NCBI GenBank assembly: GCA_023415335.1
Contig: JAEZLD010000044.1
Span: forward strand, 1 to 10,932
Length of the DNA: 10,932 bases
Source: Bacillota bacterium
GTDB taxonomy: Bacteria; Bacillota; Clostridia; Clostridiales; Caloramatoraceae
Direction: 5' to 3'
Shown in pieces: positions 8,002 through 10,932 of this stretch. Within the stretch, counting starts at the first letter, position 1. Each line of letters begins with the position of its first letter. Both the position numbers and the translations under genes were made by a program. The notes beneath the pieces were generated by a model, which did no database searches, had not been told where the DNA came from, and was given only the letters and a program-made list of their open reading frames with translations.

Positions 8002-8020
8002 TAAACATAATCTATGTTTA
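8002..8020. repeat. Perfect 8-3-8 dyad in the divergent control region, candidate operator
   Basis: TAAACATA (8002-8009), a 3-nt ATC spacer, then TATGTTTA (8013-8020) form a perfect inverted repeat. Related TTTAAACA or TGTTTAA sequences lie at 7938-7945 and 8032-8038. ArsR-type dimers bind such dyads. It lies between the two divergent promoters, so it could serve either gene or autoregulation. Binding is inferred. Confidence 0.5.
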
Positions 8021-8069
8021 TTTGTTATTGCTGTTTAACCATTTTAAAACACAAATCTTATTATTATCC

Positions 8070-8098
8070 TTGTATTACTACTCCTGTTATGCTATACT
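8070..8098 (+). promoter_or_regulatory. Probable promoter of the ArsR-like regulator gene
   Basis: TATACT (8093-8098) with an upstream TG in extended -10 position (TGCTATACT) is preceded 17 nt earlier by a weak -35, TTGTAT (8070-8075). The start site would be near 8105, leaving a very short leader that begins just at the ribosome binding site GAGGTG (8106-8111). Confidence 0.5.
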
Positions 8099-8117
8099 CC
8101 ATAACGAGGTGAAATAT

Positions 8118-9038
8118 ATGGCAAACGTTCTAGAGATCAATCTAGAAAATGAGGAACAGTTATGTAAATTAGGGGCCGCTCTTTCATCCCCGTCAAGAAT
8201 CCAAGTTCTAAAGCTATTGTATTTTAACAGCTTTAATGTAGGCGAAATCGCAGAAAAACTTCAAATTCCAGCCTCAAGTGCTGCTCTATATGTTCGTTCT
8301 TTGGAAAACGCCGGCCTTATTAATACGACAGTACAGCAAGGCAGCAGGGGTTCTATGAAAATCTGCAGCCGCAAAAATGACCTGATAAGTATTAAACTTA
8401 CTGCAGAAGACCCTGCTGTAAACAAAGTTCACAGCATATCCATGCCAGTAGGATGTTATAGCGATTGCCAGGTAAGTCCCACGTGCGGTATCGCATCAAA
8501 GACAGGTCAGATTGGCTACAATGATCGTCCAGATTGCTTTTTTATTCCAGAACACATAAATGCACAGATACTATGGACATCAAGTGGCTATATTGAATAT
8601 AAATTTCCTTACCAGCTTAAGGAAAACGCAAAAATCTCCCGGTGTATACTTACGTTTGAAGCCTGTTCTGAGGCATCAAACTATAAGGAAGACTGGCCTT
8701 CAGACATATCTATAATTATAGATGGCCTTGACTGTGGAACGTGGCGTTCATCAGGTGACCATGGCAGCCGCAGAGGAAGGCTCAACCCAGAGTGGTGGCC
8801 TAGCGGAAGCACCCAGTATGGGGAGCTTGTAACTCTTGAAATATCAGAGCATTGCTGTACGATTAATTCTGTCCCATCATCTAAAGTATGCATAAATGAT
8901 TTTTCTTTTTCCTCCGATAAACCTATTAATGTACGTATAGGCAACAAGCCGGACGCAGAACATATAGGTGGGTTAAACCTATTCGGCAAAGGTTTTGGAG
9001 ATATAGAACAGGATATTACTCTATCATTTGTTTATTAA
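8118..9038 (+). CDS. ArsR-like transcriptional regulator with a large C-terminal sensor-like domain
   Basis: A 306-residue protein. Residues ~12-85 form an ArsR-type winged helix: LGAALSSPSRIQVLKLL, then VGEIAEKLQIPASSAALYVRSLENAGLI and the wing region QQGSRGSMKICSRK. The remaining ~200 residues are beta-rich, with Cys113, Cys117, Cys123 and Cys140 clustered, then IEYKFPYQL, EDWPSDISIIIDG, NPEWWPSGSTQYG and a final GGLNLFGKGFGD. I recall this architecture from Firmicutes regulators beside hemicellulase genes, and infer that the C-terminal part senses a sugar. Typical ArsR proteins are only ~100 residues. The start at 8118 is chosen because GAGGTG lies 6 nt upstream. A longer in-frame start at 7962 would add a 52-residue hydrophobic leader with no ribosome binding site, running through the control region. 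It is divergent from the sugar operon and probably controls it. Confidence 0.85.
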   Translation: MANVLEINLENEEQLCKLGAALSSPSRIQVLKLLYFNSFNVGEIAEKLQIPASSAALYVRSLENAGLINTTVQQGSRGSMKICSRKNDLISIKLTAEDPAVNKVHSISMPVGCYSDCQVSPTCGIASKTGQIGYNDRPDCFFIPEHINAQILWTSSGYIEYKFPYQLKENAKISRCILTFEACSEASNYKEDWPSDISIIIDGLDCGTWRSSGDHGSRRGRLNPEWWPSGSTQYGELVTLEISEHCCTINSVPSSKVCINDFSFSSDKPINVRIGNKPDAEHIGGLNLFGKGFGDIEQDITLSFVY

Positions 9039-9084
9039 ATATATTATAGGAATATATAACAGCAAGAGTAACAGCTGAAAATAC

Positions 9085-9114
9085 ACTTATTTCCTTGCTA
9101 TTGCGGAAATAGGT
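9085..9114. repeat. Inverted repeat downstream of the regulator gene
   Basis: ACTTATTTCC (9085-9094) pairs with GGAAATAGGT (9105-9114) with one G-T wobble around a 10-nt loop. No T-run follows on either strand, so it is not a clear terminator. It may protect the 3' end of the regulator mRNA. Confidence 0.4.
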
Positions 9115-9138
9115 ACTCATTCTCATGGTAGGCACAAC

Positions 9139-9182
9139 AGTAAAAAGGCAATGTATACAAATGTATACATTGCCTTTTTACT
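9139..9182. terminator. Bidirectional terminator between convergent genes
   Basis: A perfect 20-bp stem (9139-9158 and 9163-9182) closes a 4-nt AAAT loop. The arms carry AAAAA and TTTTT, so both transcripts end their stem in a U-run. It lies 11 nt after the folT-type stop codon and 100 nt after the regulator stop codon, so it can insulate the two units. Confidence 0.88.
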
Positions 9183-9193
9183 ATTACATATTT

Positions 9194-9712
9194 TTATTTA
9201 GCAACAAAGCTCAGCTTCCCCACAAGCACCTGGGATATAACCAGTATCACCAGAAGCTGTACTGGAACAAGTATTGCCGTCTGCCATATTCTTGTTATAA
9301 GGAGCGGTACATAGGGTGAACCATAAAGAATGGATATCCATAATGTATTCAGCAGAAGGCTCAGCACCAGTTGGTTTATTGCAACTGCTGCTGTAATCTT
9401 AACAGGATTCTGCTTTTTATATAGAAACACTCCAAATACTACTCCCATCAGAAACGAGGTCAGGGTAAAGCCTGGGAAATATGCTCCTATTGGAAAAAGT
9501 ATAGCCCCTATAAAATCAGAAAGGCCTCCTACTATTCCTGCCTTGACAGGTCCCAAAAGCATAGCTGCTAATACCAGAGGCACAAAGCCGAAGCCTATTT
9601 TAATATTCCATGCGGATATGGATAAGAATCTTGATAAAATGACCTCCATTGCAATAAGCACACCCATAATAGCTATAGCTCTTGTATTAAATTTTAGTTT
9701 GTTGATTTTCAT
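9194..9712 (-). CDS. folT: ECF transporter S component, FolT-type folate transporter
   Basis: A 172-residue, very hydrophobic protein with about six membrane segments, the usual size for an S component. The N-terminal segment RAIAIMGVLIAMEVILSRFL, then KIGFGFVPLVLAAMLLGP and FPIGAYFPGFTLTSF, match the FolT branch. It should bind folate or reduced folate outside the cell and use a shared EcfA/EcfA'/EcfT module for uptake. No such module is encoded here, as is normal for group II ECF systems. The ATG has AAGGAG 6 nt upstream. The THF riboswitch directly upstream is strong independent support for folate as substrate. A terminator hairpin follows 11 nt after the stop codon. It is the last gene after formate-THF ligase and the formate/nitrite channel. 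Confidence 0.92.
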   Translation of the reverse strand: MKINKLKFNTRAIAIMGVLIAMEVILSRFLSISAWNIKIGFGFVPLVLAAMLLGPVKAGIVGGLSDFIGAILFPIGAYFPGFTLTSFLMGVVFGVFLYKKQNPVKITAAVAINQLVLSLLLNTLWISILYGSPYVPLLITRIWQTAILVPVQLLVILVISQVLVGKLSFVAK

Positions 9713-9718
9713 GATATA

Positions 9719-9764
9719 CTCCTTTCATTGGTCCCTACCACGAAAGAAGCTTTCTCTGTGGCAG
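9719..9764 (-). promoter_or_regulatory. Expression platform of the THF riboswitch: alternative hairpins around the folT Shine-Dalgarno sequence
   Basis: Two exclusive pairings can be drawn in the minus transcript. In the first, CTGCCAC (9764-9758) pairs with GTGGTAG (9741-9735), and GAAAG (9754-9750) pairs with CTTTC (9746-9742), leaving the ribosome binding site free. In the second, CTTCTTTC (9749-9742) pairs with GAAAGGAG (9726-9719), which contains AAGGAG. The first also uses bases of the aptamer's P1 3' arm. No U-run follows either hairpin, so control should be translational. Pairings are read by eye. Confidence 0.6.
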
Positions 9765-9860
9765 CGGATGCGGAGCCAGCACCGCAAGCCAAATGGCTTT
9801 TCGCCCAGGGACAACTCCCATCCCCCGGTACTTAACGCGCTGGTTCCTACTCTAGCAACA
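9757..9860 (-). promoter_or_regulatory. Tetrahydrofolate (THF) riboswitch aptamer
   Basis: The minus transcript carries the conserved THF aptamer parts in order: GAGTAG (9852-9847), GCGTTAAGT (9838-9830), a P3 stem CCGGGG/CCCTGG, a GCGAA loop-side segment, an AAGCC/GGCTT hairpin with ATTT loop (9799-9786), GCGGTG (9785-9780) and GCATCCGC (9771-9764). P2 is GGAACCAGC (9847-9839) with GCTGGCTCC (9780-9772) and a single A-C mismatch. P1 is GTTGCTAG-like with CTGCCACA. These match the class originally described upstream of folT and folE genes in Firmicutes. It sits 44 nt before the folT ATG. The ligand should be THF or a derivative. Confidence 0.94.
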
Positions 9861-9873
9861 ATTTTCATATTTA

Positions 9874-9903
9874 ATTATTAGTATTTCTCATTTTTCCTTC
9901 CAA
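9874..9903 (-). promoter_or_regulatory. Candidate folT promoter overlapping the end of the upstream gene
   Basis: TTGGAA (9898-9903, four of six matches) and AATAAT (9874-9879, five of six) are 18 nt apart on the minus strand. A start near 9867 would place the first aptamer stem about 7 nt from the RNA 5' end, which fits a riboswitch leader. The -10 overlaps the stop codon of the channel gene. Read-through from that gene is also possible because no terminator separates them. Confidence 0.5.
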
Positions 9904-10672
9904 TAAACCAGTATGCTCCTCCCACTGCAGCACCTCCAAGTATGTTTCCAATTGTAACAAACAGAAGGTTATATAGCATACCTCCAAAGGAAACACCAGC
10001 ATATGCAGGGAGCATAAGGGATAAGGATAGCATGGTCATGTTAGCAACACTGTGCTCAAAGCCGCAGGTTACAAATGCAAATATACACCAGAATATCATG
10101 ATAAGCTTTCCTGATTCGCTTTTAAGCTTTATACCGCACCATACCCCAATACATACAAGTACGTTGCATAATATACCTCTTGTAAGAAGCTGTGGTATTG
10201 TAAGCGACATCTTGGTAGCAGAGGTGTTTAAAATAAAAGCTTGTACCCCTTCATTTATAAGCCCTGTTGTCTTAAATACAGCTGCCAGTGCTGCTGAACC
10301 CATAAGGTTTCCTAAATAGGACATCGCCCATACCTTTAAGCAATCTACCCAGGAAATCTTTTTCTCCATTGCACCCAGGGCCATAACCATATTATTTCCG
10401 GTAAAAAGCTCTCCCCCTGCCATGACCACAAGGCTCAAAGCCACTGTAAAGGCCACACCGTTTATGATCTTTGCAGCAGGGGCATTTGTGGGGGATAAGG
10501 CACCCCCTATTACGCATGTAAGAAGCACTCCAAGGCCTACAAACATTCCTGCCAGAAAAGCTGCAATAATATACCTGAGCCGTGAACTGTTTAAAAGTCC
10601 TTTCTTTTTTACTGCAGCTTCTGCTACAGCTTCTACTTCACTACTGAACAACCTATTCACCCCTAATCCCAC
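9878..10672 (-). CDS. Formate/nitrite transporter (FNT) family channel
   Basis: A 264-residue membrane protein of the FNT family, which forms pentameric channels for formate, nitrite or related monovalent anions. Visible family motifs are GGELFTGNN (86-94), YLGNLMG (119-125), CNVLVCIGVWCG (169-180) and GFEHSVANM (204-212), with the conserved pore histidine at 207. About six membrane segments are present. Lying between formate-THF ligase and a folate transporter, a formate (FocA-like) role is most likely, but nitrite or hydrosulfide cannot be excluded by sequence. The start is unclear. The GTG at 10670-10672 has no ribosome binding site. A TTG at 10649-10651 has AGGGGTGA 5 nt upstream and would give a protein seven residues shorter. 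The gene follows the ligase by 42-63 nt and may be co-transcribed with it. Confidence 0.92.
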   Translation of the reverse strand: MGLGVNRLFSSEVEAVAEAAVKKKGLLNSSRLRYIIAAFLAGMFVGLGVLLTCVIGGALSPTNAPAAKIINGVAFTVALSLVVMAGGELFTGNNMVMALGAMEKKISWVDCLKVWAMSYLGNLMGSAALAAVFKTTGLINEGVQAFILNTSATKMSLTIPQLLTRGILCNVLVCIGVWCGIKLKSESGKLIMIFWCIFAFVTCGFEHSVANMTMLSLSLMLPAYAGVSFGGMLYNLLFVTIGNILGGAAVGGAYWFIGRKNEKY

Positions 10673-10696
10673 GTAAAACCATGAAATAAATGTTTA

Positions 10697-10702
10697 ATTA
10701 TA
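10697..10702 (-). promoter_or_regulatory. Possible -10 box upstream of the FNT gene
   Basis: A perfect TATAAT lies in the short gap between the ligase and channel genes, but the -35 region is poor: GGCTGT at 17-nt spacing, CTGTCA at 15 nt. The gap is AT-rich. This is weak support for a separate channel-gene promoter. Confidence 0.25.
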
Positions 10703-10714
10703 TAAAGTTACTTC

Positions 10715-10932
10715 TTATGACAGCCCTATTATAGTTCCATCCTCAGCAATATCCATTCCGTTGGCTGCAGGAACCTTTGGAAGTCCCGGCATTGTCATTA
10801 TCTGTCCCGTCAAGGCAACTATAAACCCTGCACCTGCAGACACCTTTACCTCCCTTACGGTGATTGTAAAGCCTGTTGGTGCCCCCAGCAGCTTTTCGTT
10901 ATCGGAGAAGGAATACTGTGTCTTCGCCATGC
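10715..10932 (-). CDS. fhs: Formate-tetrahydrofolate ligase, C-terminal part (cut by window edge)
   Basis: Only the last ~72 residues of a protein usually ~556 residues long are visible; the gene continues beyond 10932. MAKTQYSFSDNEKLLGAP, TITVREVKVSAGAGFIVALTG and IMTMPGLPKVPAANGMDI match the conserved C-terminus of formate-THF ligase. The Met at 10928-10930 is internal, not a start: the family has a Cys just before MAKTQYS, and the two bases before it (GC) fit a TGC codon. The enzyme joins formate to tetrahydrofolate using ATP to give 10-formyl-THF for purine synthesis, serine/glycine metabolism or, in acetogens, the methyl branch of the Wood-Ljungdahl pathway. Its neighbours supply formate (channel) and folate (FolT), so the three form a coherent set. 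Confidence 0.95.
   Translation of the reverse strand, partial: MAKTQYSFSDNEKLLGAPTGFTITVREVKVSAGAGFIVALTGQIMTMPGLPKVPAANGMDIAEDGTIIGLS

Noticed and set aside
7962..8117. In-frame N-terminal extension of the regulator giving 358 residues
   Set aside because: No ribosome binding site precedes it. It would encode a hydrophobic leader unlike ArsR proteins and would run through the control region and predicted operators. GAGGTG 6 nt before 8118 fits far better.
9330..9881. 183-codon plus-strand open frame opposite folT and the riboswitch
   Set aside because: It lies antisense to a well-supported gene and riboswitch, shows no recognisable domain, and its composition reflects the complement of membrane-segment codons.
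1..10932. CRISPR arrays, insertion sequences, phage or toxin-antitoxin genes
   Set aside because: No regularly spaced repeats, transposase motifs, integrase-like genes or small two-gene toxin pairs were seen; every substantial coding region is accounted for by transport, glycan, regulatory or one-carbon genes.

Overview
The window looks like a chromosomal segment of a low-GC Gram-positive anaerobe of the class Clostridia. A Lachnospiraceae-like plant-glycan degrader is my best guess, but the genus cannot be fixed from the sequence. Supporting signs are strong GGAGG-type ribosome binding sites, AT-rich intergenic DNA, a lipoprotein solute-binding protein, CUT1 sugar permeases without their own ATPase, and a tetrahydrofolate (THF) riboswitch in front of a folT-type gene.

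Region 1 (about 25-7958, minus strand) is one apparent operon. A consensus-like promoter (TTGACA, 18 nt, TATGAT) precedes a sugar-binding lipoprotein, two ABC permeases, a GH43 glycosidase, a GH2 glycosidase and a short SGNH/GDSL esterase. A hairpin terminator follows directly. The three enzymes have no signal peptide, so oligosaccharides are probably imported first and trimmed in the cytoplasm. GH43 plus GH2 plus an esterase suggests decorated, perhaps acetylated, arabinoxylan-type or related hemicellulose fragments. The exact substrate is inference.

Region 2 (7849-9038) is the divergent control region and a plus-strand regulator. The regulator has an ArsR-like winged-helix head (about residues 12-85) joined to a roughly 200-residue C-terminal domain with a cysteine cluster and a beta-rich, carbohydrate-binding-like character. 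GCATTTAAA direct repeats flank the -10 box of the sugar operon, and a perfect 8-3-8 dyad lies between the two promoters. These are the best operator candidates.

Region 3 (9039-9193) lies between convergent genes and carries a perfect 20-bp-stem hairpin that should terminate transcription from both sides.

Region 4 (9194-10932, minus strand) is a one-carbon/folate module: the C-terminal end of formate-THF ligase (cut by the window edge), a formate/nitrite-family channel, and a FolT-type ECF folate-transporter S component. folT is preceded by a clear THF riboswitch. Downstream of the aptamer two mutually exclusive hairpins can be drawn, one of which buries the folT Shine-Dalgarno sequence, so translational OFF control by reduced folate is likely. 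Formate uptake, its ligation to THF and folate uptake thus sit together.

No mobile elements, tRNA, rRNA or CRISPR arrays were seen, and no gene-free stretch exceeds 300 bases.
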